Assembly: GCA_905221605.1 (NCBI GenBank) | Contig: CAJNDS010001112.1 | Coordinates: 1,588,972-1,652,971 of the forward strand | DNA from: Symbiodinium natans | Taxonomy: Eukaryota; Sar; Dinophyceae; Suessiales; Symbiodiniaceae | Length of the DNA: 64,000 nucleotides | Reading direction: 5' to 3' | Shown here: one piece after another, positions 31,006-40,735 of the stretch | Layout of the letters: the number at the start of each line of letters is the position of its first letter | How positions within the stretch are numbered: the first letter of the stretch is position 1 | Notes under the pieces: model-generated | Databases searched by the model: none | What the model saw: the letters and a program-made list of their open reading frames with translations, nothing else | Told to the model about the DNA's origin: nothing | Made by a program: the position numbers and the translations under genes

Positions 31006-31039
31006 GACCCTAAACCTATAAACCCTAAACCCTAAACCC

Positions 31040-31135
31040 TGCAGCTCTGTGCCCCGGCGGCCTCCGCCACGGCTTTCGCCGCCGCCGGGCAGCGCCGAGC
31101 GAGGGCGGCTCGTGCGGCGCGGGGCGGGGAGGAGT
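31040..31135 (+). CDS. Coding-like exon, Ala/Arg-rich
   Basis: Very GC-rich 95 bases between two arrays: LCAPAASATAFAAAGQRRAR then AARAARGGEES. The frame is chosen on composition only. Confidence 0.33.
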
Positions 31136-31310
31136 CGTTTAGGGTTTAGGGTTTACGGCTTACGGCTTACGGCTTAGGGCTTAGGGCTTAGGGTTTAGGT
31201 TTTAGGGTTTAGGGTTTAGATTCTGTGGCTGATTAATGGGCACTCCGTACCTTGAGCTGCTTTCAGCAAGCCCTTGTCAGCCACCTAAAATCCTGAACCT
31301 AAAAACCAAG

Positions 31311-31509
31311 CCTGCAAATTTGTGAGGAGTCTAGCCACAAGGTCTTTGACGAGATGGTGCAGTGGTTGAAGGCATCTCCGGCGTGCATTCCACGGCTCAT
31401 GGGCATTGCCCTGCCTTGCTGGCAAACGGTGTTTCATGAGCAGTATCTCCCTCCAACCGAACCTCAACAGATGGCCTGGTGGGCTGAGCTTGGAGAGTTG
31501 GAACGACAG
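31311..31509 (+). CDS. Coding-like exon of about 66 codons, unrecognised
   Basis: The longest clean exon in the unrecognised block. Reads LQICEESSHKVFDEMVQWLK, then ASPACIPRLMGIALPCWQTV and ends AWWAELGELERQ. Acceptor CCAAG at 31309-31310. The donor CAG|GTTTAG is provided by the first unit of the following TTTAGGG array. No family recognised. Confidence 0.58.
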
Positions 31510-31567
31510 GTTTAGGGTTTAGGGTTTAGGGTTTAGGGTTTAGGGTTTAGGGTTTAGGGTTTAGGGT
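31510..31567. repeat. Telomere-type (TTTAGGG)n array starting at a donor site
   Basis: Eight units. The array's first GT is the inferred 5' splice site of the exon ending at 31509. Confidence 0.93.
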
Positions 31568-31596
31568 GTTGCACACGGGTTTAGAGTGCATCGGGC

Positions 31597-31685
31597 TTAC
31601 AATGCTTGCAATGCCGCTTGTTTTCACGGACATCGCCAGCATGGAAATCTATGTCAAGCCTTGGCGCTCCAGCAAAACTACACCC
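31597..31685 (+). CDS. Coding-like exon, unrecognised
   Basis: Reads MLAMPLVFTDIASMEIYVKP then WRSSKTT. Coding-like; borders approximate. Confidence 0.35.
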
Positions 31686-31794
31686 ACCAAACCCATGAAC
31701 CCTAAACCCTAAACCCCTGCAATGTGGACGTTCAGTTCAGCTTGGCGGGCGGCAACAAAGCCCTTAACCCACCAAACAGAACTAGTTGCCGCAG

Positions 31795-31872
31795 CCCGCT
31801 GAGGACAATGGCGCACTCGGCCTGGAAAACGTCTCGCTGGGGGGAAGCCACATTGAGGGGGCCGGTCGTGGC
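31795..31872 (+). CDS. SET gene exon, N-terminal GxG strand
   Basis: Reads PAEDNGALGLENVSLGGSHI then EGAGRG. The S-x-I-x-GAGRG pattern is the usual opening of a SET domain. AG acceptor at 31793-31794, GA donor at 31873; phase 0 joins to VFTAAAAERG. Confidence 0.62.
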
Positions 31873-31964
31873 GACTCTCGGCGGGCACTTCTAGAGGGCT
31901 TCATATGTATGTATGCATGCATGCATACATATATATATATATATATATTTATTTATTTACATGT

Positions 31965-31998
<34 letters not shown>

Positions 31999-32195
31999 CA
32001 TGTGTGTCATATGCATGTGTATATAATCTATTCCAGCCGAGGGAGCCATTGCAGTCCGGCGCCTTAGTAAGGCCAGAATGTAGGTGACGTAAAGAACTGG
32101 CTTTCTGCTAGGCTGCTCGAGTTGCAGCGGTGTGGGGGCAGTGTCCACACCTAGCCGATCGTTGAAGCTTGCGCCCTCTTTCTATTTTGTTTTTC

Positions 32196-32229
<34 letters not shown>

Positions 32230-34989
32230 CGGGGTGTAGGAAAGGTGAACTAGTCCTGGCTGTTGAAGACGCAACTGTGCATACCCCGAAACCCTCTGAT
32301 GTCTGATGTAGGCGCCGGAAGAATTACTACTAGTATTACCCCCTTATGGTCCCTATAAAGTATATGATGATAACCCCCAAAAACCCTGTTCTCATTATTT
32401 AGGCCCCTGTATAAGGTCCCTATGTAGAGATATCCTATAATAACCCCCCCCCCCCCTAAATTTAGGCCCCGATATGAAGCCCTTTCTTCCGAGGTGTTCA
32501 CGGCTGCAGCTGCAGAACGTGGCGCCAAGCTCGTCTCCATCCCCAGAGACGATTGGCGGCATCCTTCCCCTGCTACCCCCCCGAAGGGTCCATGTACCTA
32601 TCGTAGGGTTTAGGGTTTAGGGTTTAGAGTTTAGGGTTTAGGGTTTAGGGTTTAGGGTTTGGCCTTACAGGGGTTACCATACAGTAGTTTTAGGGCCCAA
32701 GTATCTACTCCACAGGGACATGGACCCTTACGTGTTCACTTCTTTGCTTATGACGGAACATGTTTGCTCGTAATGTCAAGCTTCATGCTTAGTGCAGAGA
32801 TGGTGGTTCCTTGAAAAAGTCGGCGGCTGAGATCCTCAAACCTTAAGCAGTCCTTAATCGCTGAAAAAGCCCCTGAACCCTGAACCTTAAACCCTGTGAG
32901 CCCTAGACGTGCTTGAAACAGACCTGCGGGGCAGTTCGTCCAGCTATGCGGGAGTGCAAAACCCCGTGAGCCACTGGAATAAAAACTCCACAAGCAACGC
33001 CCTAAGCCTAAAACTCCACCAGCGAGCCCGCTTGTCCCGACTGAGGCGTGCTGCATAGTCGCTGAGGACTTTTCGGTCACTTCATGGGCCGCAGGGATGT
33101 TGGCTTTACAGTTGCGGGGCTTTAGGGTTTAGGGTTTAGGGTTTAGGCTAATAGGCACACGCCAGTGGGGCCTACAGAGTTGGAGGTTGCTGTCGAGCGT
33201 TTGGCAGGCTGTGTGCCACAGCCGAGTCACGACCGGACCCACCATGCCATGGCAGATTCAGGGCTTTTTTAACGTTAAAGCAACCCTATTTAGATTATTT
33301 ATTTAGGGTTTTTTTAACGTTAAAAAAACCCTACATGCCAGGACAGAATGGCTTTGGCGGCTGCGTTGCTGGTGGAGCCTTGGCTTTCTCAAAGACAGCG
33401 GCTTGCACCCAACATCCACCAGGATTGCTTGGGACAAGAAAAGGTTGCACCCCAAGATGCAAGTCTGTTTCGGAGACATGGCCTAGCTTAGATTCCTAGC
33501 TCCCCAGAACTGTGGCCACTGTGAATGTAAGCCGTTCCGAGCTTGCCTTGGCTGCCTTGCAGGGACGTGGTGTTGTTGAGCAACATACCCTGCATGCTTG
33601 AGCAGTCGGGTTTGCAAAGGGTTTAGGGTTGGGGTTTATTTAGGGTTTAGGGTCTCGGGTTTCGGGTTTAGGGTCTCTGTTTTTGCTGCTTCTTCGTTCC
33701 TGTCGCGCTCCCACATGGGCCCGCACACCCCCGATCGGTCGATGACAGTTTGTTGCCCAAATTGCCGAACGACAGGCGTGCACGGTTCCATTGAGAGAGT
33801 TAGCTATATACGTCACATGCCCCTAGAATGTCAACCGAGAAGTTATGGTAAGCTTGTCTCTTCATCCGGTACTTCCCCGTTTCTGGTTTTCTGGCCCCTC
33901 CCCTCTTGCCATAGACCCTGAACTCTAAAGCCTAGCCATACCGAAAGCCTAAACCCTGAACCTCGACCTAATGTACTCAGCAGAGAGCTCTGAACCTAAG
34001 CCCTTGATCGAAGCCCTAAGTTTAAGATAAACCCCAGACCCTAAACCCCAAACCCCAAACCCCAAACCCCAAACCCCAAACCCCAAACAGGAAAGGAAGC
34101 GGGGGGCCACCTCCGCCTTCGCGCCGCTCCTGGCGACGCTGCCGTCGGCGAAGGACTTGGCCGCCCACCCGCCGCTTGGGTTTAGGGTTTAGGGTTTAGG
34201 GTTTAGGGTTTAGGGTTTAGGGGTTGAAGTAGGGTGTATAGGGTTTATAGGGTTTAAGCAGGGTTTTATGGGGTTTTGTTAGGGTTTAGGGTTTAAGTAG
34301 GGTTTGCTAGGGTTTAAGTAGGGTTTAAGTAGGGTTGATAGGGTTTAGGGTTTAAGTAGGGTTTATTTATAGGGTTTGTTAGGGTTTAGGGTTTGAGTAG
34401 GGTGTATTGGGTTTAAGTAGGGTGTATAGGGCTTAGGTAGGGCGTAGAGGGTTTAAAGTAGGGTTTGTTAGGGTTTAGGGTTCAGGTAGGGTTTATAGGG
34501 TTTGTTAGGGTTTAGGGTTTAAATAGGGTTCACAGGGTTTACGTAGGGTGTATGGGGTTTAAGCAGGGCTTGCAGGGTTTAGGGAGGGTTTATAGGGTTG
34601 AGGTAGGGTTTAAGTAGGGTTTAAGGGGTTCAAGTAGGTGCATGGGGTTTAAGTCGGGTTTAGGTTGGGTTTAAGTAGGGTTTATAGGTCTTGACGTAGG
34701 CCATTGGGACATGCTTTTTGTTTTCCGTTATTTGGGTTTAAGCGGATCGTATTCAGCAATCATTTGGAGAGGGTTTTCCGGGCCATCCAAGGACAGGATT
34801 GTAAGCAGGGCTTATTGGGGTTTAGGTAGGCTCTTCTTGTGGGCTTCTGGGGCTTGGATCGTTTAGGGCCTCTAGCCTCTGCCTTCCAGCAGCCTCTCAT
34901 GAGCAAGCTTTGACTGTGGGAGCTATCTTTGCCTTGCATCGAGGCGAAACCGAGTCCGCTGGTGAGAGAGCGGGAGAAGGAGATAGAGC

Positions 34990-35024
<35 letters not shown>

Positions 35025-38000
35025 GGAGAGATAGGCAGGAGGCTTTACGGGGTTGGTGGGTCTGAGAGGGCATGTAGGACTTACAGGCTCCATAGCTTTA
35101 TAGCTCTGTAGGTTTTTTAAGGGTTTGAGAGGGCTTACCGGGTTTAGGCCTGCTGGGGCTTCTAGGACTTACTTATTGTTGTTCATGTTTGGGTTTGCAG
35201 CTCGAAGGCTCAATCTTACAACTTACAACCCCCAACTGCTTATGGACCTTGGTTTAGGTTGCAAGGTTTAAGGTGTGGAGTTTAGGTGTTTGGGCTGAGG
35301 GTTTGATTCGAAATGCCTAGAATGGCGGATCCTCTCAAAACAACCAGCCCAACCCCCAGCCCCCCTCCCTCCCCCCCCCCCCCACCCCGCCAAAAAAAAA
35401 CAAAAAGCAAATAGATAATAACAGTAATAATATAATCATCAATGAACAAGGGAAGGGCCCCTTCCATTGAGCACCCTATTGTCATGAGCCCGAAGTAAGT
35501 TGCTTCCTAGTCTAGTCCTTTACCGAGAAAGGTGCTATGTTAACATGAGGTGGAGGGGGGTTTAGGGTTTAGGGTTGAGGGTTTAGGGTTTAGGGCTGTA
35601 GCAGCTCGGAGCGCTTGGATCTTACAACTCCTCCCCATCCCCATACCCCCCCCCCCCCCCCAACCCACCACTCCACCCCTGTGCAACCCAATCCCACAGA
35701 ACCCTAAACCCTAAACCCTAAGCCGAGGATCTTTTGGCCGCCAGGGCTCTCTCTCCGCAAGATCTTGGCCTCGTGCCCTCACTCCTGCCGAATGGTCTGC
35801 CTGGGCACCCAGGGTTCTGGCTTGGGTTTAGGGTTTAGGGTTTAGGGTTAGGGTTTAGGGTTTAGGGTTTAGGGTTTGGGGTTTAGGGTTCAGGGTTCAG
35901 GGTTCAGGGTTTAGGGTTTAAGGTTTAGGGTTTAGGGTTTAGGGTTCAGGGTTTAGGGTTTAGGGTTTAGGGGGTTTCAGGGTATCGGTTTAGGGTTTGA
36001 AGCCTAAGCCGCCTAAGCCCTGTGAACTGCGAAAGCCTAAACCCGACTTGGTTCAGGGTAAAATTTCAGGCTTGAGGGCGTCCCCTGAAAGATCTTTGCG
36101 TCAAGGAAGTGGTCCTCTGGAGCAGAAATCCGAAACCCTGCCGGTTGTTTGGATGTGGGAGACCCTAAACCCTAAACCCTAAATCTCTGCACAACCGCCC
36201 AGACCACATGCAGCTGCGCGCCAGCCTTGAAGCAGCAGAGCTCGTCCAGCGAGGCGCTGCCGCGTCGCGTGAGGAGGCCTCACTTTGACACCCCAAAACT
36301 TTGTCATAGTTGGGTGCCATTTTACATTTTTAAGGGCACTTGGACCCAACAAGGAATGTACATGTGAATTTTTAACATTTTTCCAACCATGAACTAGAAA
36401 ATGCCTGTATCCATGTACTCGGACCTACCTAAACAAGACTCTGTTTTTGGACACCCCTGTAAAGGACTTACCCGCGGCTTGGCCATCCAATGCGCTCTAG
36501 GGTTTAGGGTAGATAGGGTTTGGGATTCAATTGGAGTTTACAGTTTTGGGTGCCGCTTAGGCACTCTGGGCGCTTGCGTTGGTGGAGTCTCGAGCGATCA
36601 CGCTCAGCGACGAGGGTCCAGATGCTTGGATGTGAGAGGGCAGGGGTGGCGGGGGCATCGTTCTAGGGCTTGAGAAGTTTAGGGCAAAAAAGGGTTATAA
36701 GGGGGGTAGAAGAGGGTATTATCAGGGGATTGCACTTCAACTTGTTTGAGCTATACTGTTGGTATTCCGGAGATGAGGGAACAACATGTTCTTTTCCGAG
36801 ACAGGCTCAGAAACAACACCGGAGGCAGGAACGTTCTCGGAGAGTAGTGGGGGCCCGGTTTTTAGTTCAATGTACCCAGATCTTCCAAAACCCCTTATTT
36901 AAGGAATATATCTTAATTCGTAATAATAGTCCTTCGTATAAATTAGGGTATATTCCTTAAGTAAGGGCTTTTGGAAGATCTGGGTATCTTGCTTGTTTGA
37001 TTCTGGCTTCATTGAACAGTTGAGTTCACGGCCATCACGCTTACGCTCGCGCGGTTGCTGGCCAATCGTGCCAGCTTTTGCTGGGAAGACCTCCGTCAAG
37101 AGGACTTGAGGCTTGCAGATCTGGCTCACTCCGAAAAGCCCAGTTGAAAAATAGGGTTTAGGGTTTAGGGTTTAGGGTTTAGGGTTTAGGGTTTAGGGTT
37201 TAGGGTAGGGAATGAGGGAAGGATTCAAAGGGTATTACAGCTCCGAGGAAACGCCCCCTTGGCGCCTTGGCCTTTGCCCTGTCATCGACTTCCTCAACCA
37301 CCAGGTGCCAGGTCATGTTTCAGTCTTTCGAACTTGGGGGTAGCAGGATCCGGGTCAGGAGCCTGCTGTTCCTTTGAAAATACCATAAAATACGCACCAT
37401 TTCGGAGTGGGAATCCTTGTCTCCGCGCCTCCGAATGTTCTAGGGCCAGCCTTTTGGATGAGTGCGTTGCAGCTGCCTCGGCTGGCTGCGACAGGAGCCA
37501 AGCGAGGGCGCACCTCCGCGATGCCAGATTGTGGACAATGTCACCTCTGGCCGTGTGGAGGTCGCGGCCGAGCGCACGCTCCAGGCCGCAATGTGGCCTC
37601 GAAACGTAAACCTGTCGGGTGGCACAAGAAGGACTTACGCCCTCACCAATTGCTGCACACCCCTGAAGTCAATCGGATGATACTCTGTGCCTGGCTGCAA
37701 GGCCGGCGACGAGCTGCTCTTCATCTACGAAGAGCGCCCTTTCTTGAAGTTTTAAGCTCTGCCGAAAAACCTTCAAACCCTGGCCGAAGTTGAAGAGTGT
37801 GCAGAGTCTGGGTCAGGGGGTGACATAGGGGGGATCAACGTTGCCTAATGCCCGACTTCACATAAAGAATGAGTTGCAGGGCCACACGGCCCTTAAGGCT
37901 TGGTAGGGTTTACTTTCTGGCAGGGCCTCAGGGAGGGAGCTCAGATGCAAAGATGGTTTGGGGCTTTTTGTGCTCGACGCCTTGTGGCCTTGTGGTGACT

Positions 38001-38223
38001 TCTCCACCCTTCCCTCCCTCCCAAACTCACCGGCTTCAGCCCCTCAAATGCGTTAAAAACTCGAGGGTCCCTGGCACCATTAGAAGACCCCTCCAGGTGT
38101 TCGAGCGCACAGCTGTTTGCGCGGTACGGCTTCGTCCAGTTTCCCCCAGCCATTCCACACCCAAATGTGTCACAGCTGCACTTTATCCCACGACAGCATC
38201 GACTGCCCTTACTTGGAGACTAG
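31795..38223 (+). CDS. SET-domain protein, Rubisco-LSMT/SETD3-like (multi-exon gene)
   Basis: Probable protein lysine (or histidine) methyltransferase using S-adenosylmethionine, by family knowledge. Best exons: 31795-31872, 32494-~32558, ~33173-33240, 34091-34176, ~37025-37075, 37248-37304, 37507-37584, 37702-37733, 38097-~38190; 35728-35815 and 36202-36280 may also belong. Together they give the SET landmarks in order: the N-terminal GAGRG, the VSIPRDDW strand, the LATLP insert segment, DFLNHQ, GRVEVAAERTL, AGDELLFIYE and LARYGF-type LFARYGFVQF. The GDEL..Y segment carries the usual catalytic Tyr region. LFARYGF resembles the start of the Rubisco-substrate-binding region. Introns include foldback elements and telomere-type arrays, one inside a family A element. 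The protein start is uncertain: exons before 31.8 kb could be an N-terminal extension. Confidence 0.75.
31905..32030. repeat. TATA/TATG microsatellite
   Basis: TATATATATATTTATTTATT and GTATATATATATATACATGT units in the intron after the first SET exon. Confidence 0.9.
32195..32232. repeat. G homopolymer of about 30 bases
   Basis: Uninterrupted G run followed by CGGGG. It is the longest homopolymer in the window; its true length is uncertain in any assembly. Confidence 0.9.
32313..32460. repeat. Dispersed repeat, family K
   Basis: CGGAAGAATTACTACTAGTA then TACCCCC and a later TTATTTAGGCCCCTGTATA. A second copy at 38815-38935 starts CGGAAGAATTGATACTAGTA. The two share the same order of motifs. 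Confidence 0.6.
32494..32558 (+). CDS. SET gene exon, second strand
   Basis: Reads VFTAAAAERGAKLVSIPRDD then W. This fits the family's (V)xAxxxxxxGxxLxSIP segment. Acceptor TCCGAG|G, GC donor at 32559. Confidence 0.68.
32584..32730. repeat. Foldback family A with an inserted telomere-type array
   Basis: Arms AAGGGTCCATGTACCTATCG and CAGGGACATGGACCCTTA. About eight TTTAGGG units (32604-32658) replace the stretch that in the intact copies reads TATATACTTGGG. Confidence 0.8.
33173..33240 (+). CDS. Probable SET gene exon
   Basis: Reads ELEVAVERLAGCVPQPSHDR. A helical segment at the place where LSMT-like SET proteins have their insert. The fit rests on position and composition only. Confidence 0.42.
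33260..33332. repeat. Two tandem 28-bp palindromes
   Basis: 33305-33332 is a perfect palindrome centred on AACGTT (AGGGTTTTTTTAACG and its complement). 33260-33287 is a near-perfect copy. They are separated by TATTTAGATTATTT. Could form cruciforms or a paired RNA hairpin. Confidence 0.85.
34091..34176 (+). CDS. SET gene exon, insert region
   Basis: Reads ERKRGATSAFAPLLATLPSA then KDLAAHPPL. The kG..S.(W/F)xPxLxxLP pattern is typical of the LSMT/SETD3 SET insert. Acceptor AACAG|G. The donor GT comes from the following GTTTAGGG array. Confidence 0.62.
34177..34695. repeat. Telomere-type array grading into a degenerate AGGGTTTAAGT field
   Basis: Seven crisp TTTAGGG units, then nearly 460 bases of AGGGTTTAAGT, AGGGTTTATA and AGGGTTTGTT variants. 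The graded decay looks like an old array with a young edge. Confidence 0.85.
34698..34795. repeat. Dispersed repeat, family I
   Basis: GTAGGCCATTGGGACATGCT and GTTTTCCGGGCCATCCAAGG match the other copies. Confidence 0.55.
34978..35032. repeat. GA-rich microsatellite
   Basis: GAGAGAGAGAGAGAGA with AAGG interruptions. Confidence 0.9.
35728..35815 (+). CDS. Coding-like exon, possibly SET gene
   Basis: Reads DLLAARALSPQDLGLVPSLL then PNGLPGHPGFW after AGCCGAG|G; the end runs into a GTTTAGGG array. It lies in the interval of the SET insert but has no specific motif. Confidence 0.42.
35823..35990. repeat. Telomere-type (TTTAGGG)n array
   Basis: About 23 units with a few TTCAGGG and TTTGGGG variants. 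It is one of the longest arrays in the window. Confidence 0.95.
36202..36280 (+). CDS. Coding-like exon, helical, possibly SET gene
   Basis: Reads HMQLRASLEAAELVQRGAAA then SREEAS. Ends before an in-frame TGA at about 36286-36288, or at a GC donor. A helical insert of the SET protein is possible. Confidence 0.42.
36872..36987. repeat. Foldback element, family G
   Basis: Arms TACCCAGATCTTCCAAAACC and GGCTTTTGGAAGATCTGGGT. A second copy lies at 60324. Confidence 0.8.
37025..37145 (+). CDS. Probable SET gene exon
   Basis: Reads TAITLTLARLLANRASF, similar to the helix with (A)xxxxxSRxF that precedes the NH motif in LSMT-like proteins. The frame continues to a TGA at 37143. A GC donor at about 37075 would keep phase with the exon at 37248. 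Confidence 0.48.
37152..37206. repeat. Telomere-type (TTTAGGG)n array
   Basis: Eight clean units in the short intron just before the NH-motif exon of the SET gene. Confidence 0.95.
37248..37304 (+). CDS. SET gene exon with the NH motif
   Basis: Reads ETPPWRLGLCPVIDFLNHQ. The P-x-x-DFLNH motif is the conserved AdoMet-binding turn of SET domains. Acceptor CCGAG|G, GT donor at 37305. Confidence 0.75.
37507..37584 (+). CDS. SET gene exon, strand pair after NH
   Basis: Reads GAPPRCQIVDNVTSGRVEVA then AERTLQ. Matches the family's G.V.V.A...I..G segment. Acceptor GCGAG|G. GC donor at 37585; phase 0 joins to AGDELL. Confidence 0.75.
37702..37733 (+). CDS. SET gene exon, GDEL..Y motif
   Basis: Reads AGDELLFIYE, the counterpart of GEEL.(I/D)YG, with the Tyr near the active site. 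Acceptor GCAAG|G, GC donor at 37734. The upstream TGA (37678-37680) lies in the inferred intron, so no stop-codon recoding is needed. Confidence 0.75.
38097..38190 (+). CDS. SET gene exon, start of substrate-binding region
   Basis: Reads CSSAQLFARYGFVQFPPAIP then HPNVSQLHF. The S.(A)QL..RYGFV pattern follows SET in LSMT-like proteins. Acceptor CCAG|G. The 3' edge lies between about 38180 and a TAG at about 38222. Confidence 0.72.
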
Positions 38224-38230
38224 GATGCCC

Positions 38231-38335
38231 AGTAGTGCCCTTATTCCCTTTTTTGGGGGGGTTAGGTTCCCTTACAAACCCCTTTAAGCAAAGAAGGGTA
38301 CCCTTTTTAATCCTGGGTTACTGAGCATCCTAGGA
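38231..38335. repeat. Foldback element, family H
   Basis: TAGTGCCCTTATTCCCTTTT, GGTTCCCTTACAAACCCCTT and TAATCCTGGGTTACT match the family. Confidence 0.65.
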
Positions 38336-38814
38336 GAGCCCTATCTAGTGCCAAAGAGCAAAATAGAGGGTAGGGGCCTGCTTCGGATCAAGCCACTCCC
38401 TAAGTTCAGATCCTTTGGGGGCTAAATTAAAGACCGTGCCGCATATTGGGCTGCTAGCACTATTGCATCACCTTTGTGCGATTGGCAATTGCGACTCACA
38501 TGATTGTTACCACTATTCCGAGCAGTCTCATTGTTCCGAGGCTAGGAAGCGAGATGTATGCTAGTCAGAACTGACTCTCTCTCTCTCTCCCTCCCTCCTC
38601 TGTGTCAAAAAGAATCCATATGCTCACTCCCCCCCCCCCCCCGTTTACGACAGACGTGACCATAGACATATATTTATATGTATATACATCATTAGATAGA
38701 CATGTGGGCAAAGGGAGTTTGAAGCACGATTAAGATAAAAGGGATTTTATGGATGGTGGGGGATCCTGGACGTTCTACGAACCCTCCAGCGCTGTGAGTG
38801 GTTGAACTATAGGG

Positions 38815-38935
38815 GTCGGAAGAATTGATACTAGTATTCCCTTAGACTCCCCTACATAGCTAGACTATAAGAACGCCCCCGCAAACCGTACTCTAATTAT
38901 TCAGGCCCCTATACTGAACCCTGAACCTTAGGGTA
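38815..38935. repeat. Dispersed repeat, family K
   Basis: Second copy of the repeat at 32313, with CGGAAGAATTGATACTAGTA and ATTATTCAGGCCCCTATACT in the same order. Confidence 0.6.
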
Positions 38936-39125
38936 GAACGGGACGATGCAAGACCTGGCGCTGCCTTGCGGCGAGTGTGAGCTGGGAGTCGAAGCCTTAG
39001 ACCCTGAACCTATCCCGATTCGAACCCGAAGTTCCCAAAACCCAGAACCTGTGGAGGAAAGATGTCTGCTGAACGTGCCCATTGCAGACCCTGAGCTGCC
39101 AGGAGGAAAGGAGGCGGAGCCCTGA
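38934..39125 (+). CDS. Open coding-like stretch, unrecognised
   Basis: Open from NGTMQDLALPCGECELGVEA to KEAEP before TGA at about 39123. It may be one exon or two exons (the second after CATTGCAG at about 39085). It could be the end of the SET gene or the start of the Mei2-like gene. Confidence 0.35.
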
Positions 39126-39496
39126 ACCTCGGTTTAGGGAATTTTTTGTCTCTCGGGTGTTGGGTTGTTGCGTGGTGTTTCAAGGATTTTTAGGGCGTTT
39201 GAGTCGGTGTAAGTGTTTTTTGGGTTTGGGGCTTACGGGTGAGAGACAGAGAGGGTTTGGTGTTGCCAAAAGGTGGCGCTTTGGAGGGGTCAGGTGTCCT
39301 AAAACCATAAGAAGGATCATGCTTATGAACAGGCCCTTTCACAGCCCACACGCGAACTGCAAAAGGCGGGAGCAGCCCGGGTAGCCTTCGTGCGGCAGAG
39401 CGGGTGGAGGCGGAGTGCTTGGAGGCCCAACGCCCTCCATGAGCCTCACCCCCACGGGCCTCAATGAATCCTACAACCTGCTACTCTATAAGTTAT

Positions 39497-39536
39497 ACCC
39501 TAAACCCTAAACCCTAAACCCTAAACCCTAAACCCT
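39497..39536. repeat. Telomere-type (CCCTAAA)n array
   Basis: About five units plus nearby single units. Confidence 0.92.
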
Positions 39537-40121
39537 GCTCACCCTAAACCCTGAACCCTGAGCCCTACCCTTTGTGAGGTGCAGAGGGCCCCTTCCTGGG
39601 GTGCAAGGGGAAGGTAGTTCGGGAGGTTCAATCCTGAACCCTACCTAGCGATTTGTGTACCTTGACTGTTCACGTCCTTCGCCTGCGTGTAAAGGTTACA
39701 TAAGAACATTATGTTATCATAAGATAATAGCAATGAGAATATTATATGAAGAACTAGTAGAATAATAGCTGTTAAGAGTAGAAAATACAACATTACAATA
39801 AGATGGAGAATAAATTACAGCGCCAAACCCTAAGCTTGAGCTCAACCCTAGATGCAACGAATAGGGCAAGCAACTAGACCAACCGAAAGCTCCAAGGGTT
39901 TTGTTTTTAGGGTTTAGGGTTTAGGGGTTTAGGGGTGTAGGGGTTTAGGGTTTAGGGTTTAGGGTTTAGGGTTTAGGGAGCTCGTGCTCGGGGGTATTGT
40001 TCCCGAGCAGCTGCCATAGGGTGGATGGTTCAGGCATGTCAGGCGCTTAGGAACTTAATCTCGGGCAGGCCACGCTTGTTTGTTTGAGGTGTCCCCCTGA
40101 AGCCTAATGCCCAAACACAAG

Positions 40122-40185
40122 GCCATCCCTTTCGAGAGGCCCCTTTTACTCCGCATGCCCTACAACGCGGAGGAAGGTGGCTCGG
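40122..40185 (+). CDS. Coding-like exon, unrecognised
   Basis: Reads AIPFERPLLLRMPYNAEEGG after CACAAG|G. Strong coding character. It may be an upstream exon of the Mei2-like gene. Confidence 0.45.
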
Positions 40186-40246
40186 TGTGTGGACTGGTTC
40201 AGGGTTCAGGGTTTAGGGTTAAGGGTTCGAGTCTTTCGGGTGCTGT

Positions 40247-40311
40247 CCTGCCCACGCTTCGAAGACTCCATGAATCCGACACTGTCACCGCTGCATGGCC
40301 GACGCTAGGTG
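40247..40311 (+). CDS. Coding-like exon, unrecognised
   Basis: Reads VLPTLRRLHESDTVTAAWPT then L, ending CTAG|GTGGAG. The opposite strand is also open; plus is preferred by context. Confidence 0.35.
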
Positions 40312-40557
40312 GAGCCAGACCTCCCCACACCTGATGCGGACGTCCTAAAGCTAAGCCTTGAGAAATCCTATTCAACCCCCACAACAAGTGCTCCAACTTC
40401 TGAAAAGCACCAGGACTGGGCCATTATACCCTACAGCCCCTTAAAAAGGGCCCTTAATTATAGGGTTGACTATGGGAAGCATACGGCCTAGCAGCCCATC
40501 CCTGACAAGGTGGCTCTTTGATGCCTCTTGCGCGACTCGCCCTGCTTCCCTCCGCAG

Positions 40558-40608
40558 ATGCCGTGCCTTTCTCGGGACGTTGTGGCACCATTCTTCTCCA
40601 ATCACTAG
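40558..40608 (+). CDS. Short coding-like exon ending in a stop
   Basis: After CTCCGCAG it reads MPCLSRDVVAPFFSNH then TAG. It could be a terminal exon. No family information. Confidence 0.3.
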   Translation: MPCLSRDVVAPFFSNH

Positions 40609-40646
40609 ACGACTAGGGTTTAGGGCTTAGGGTTTAGGGTCTAGGA

Positions 40647-40735
40647 CCCGGAGTAGGCCCTGATTTACGGTTTTTAGGGTTGGGGTGCCCATATGGTCCC
40701 CTGAAAACCCTTTTTTGTTCCTACACGTGAGTGCG
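40647..40735. repeat. Foldback element, family H, worn
   Basis: CCCGGAGTAGGCCCTGATTT and GTTCCTACACGTGAG; the middle is diverged. Confidence 0.45.

Noticed and set aside
37462-37740. Selenoprotein with an in-frame TGA at 37678 between SIG and YSVPGC
   Set aside because: A simpler model with two exons (37507-37584 and 37702-37733) and an intron of 117 bases gives a continuous SET domain without reading the TGA; no selenocysteine-insertion hairpin was identified.
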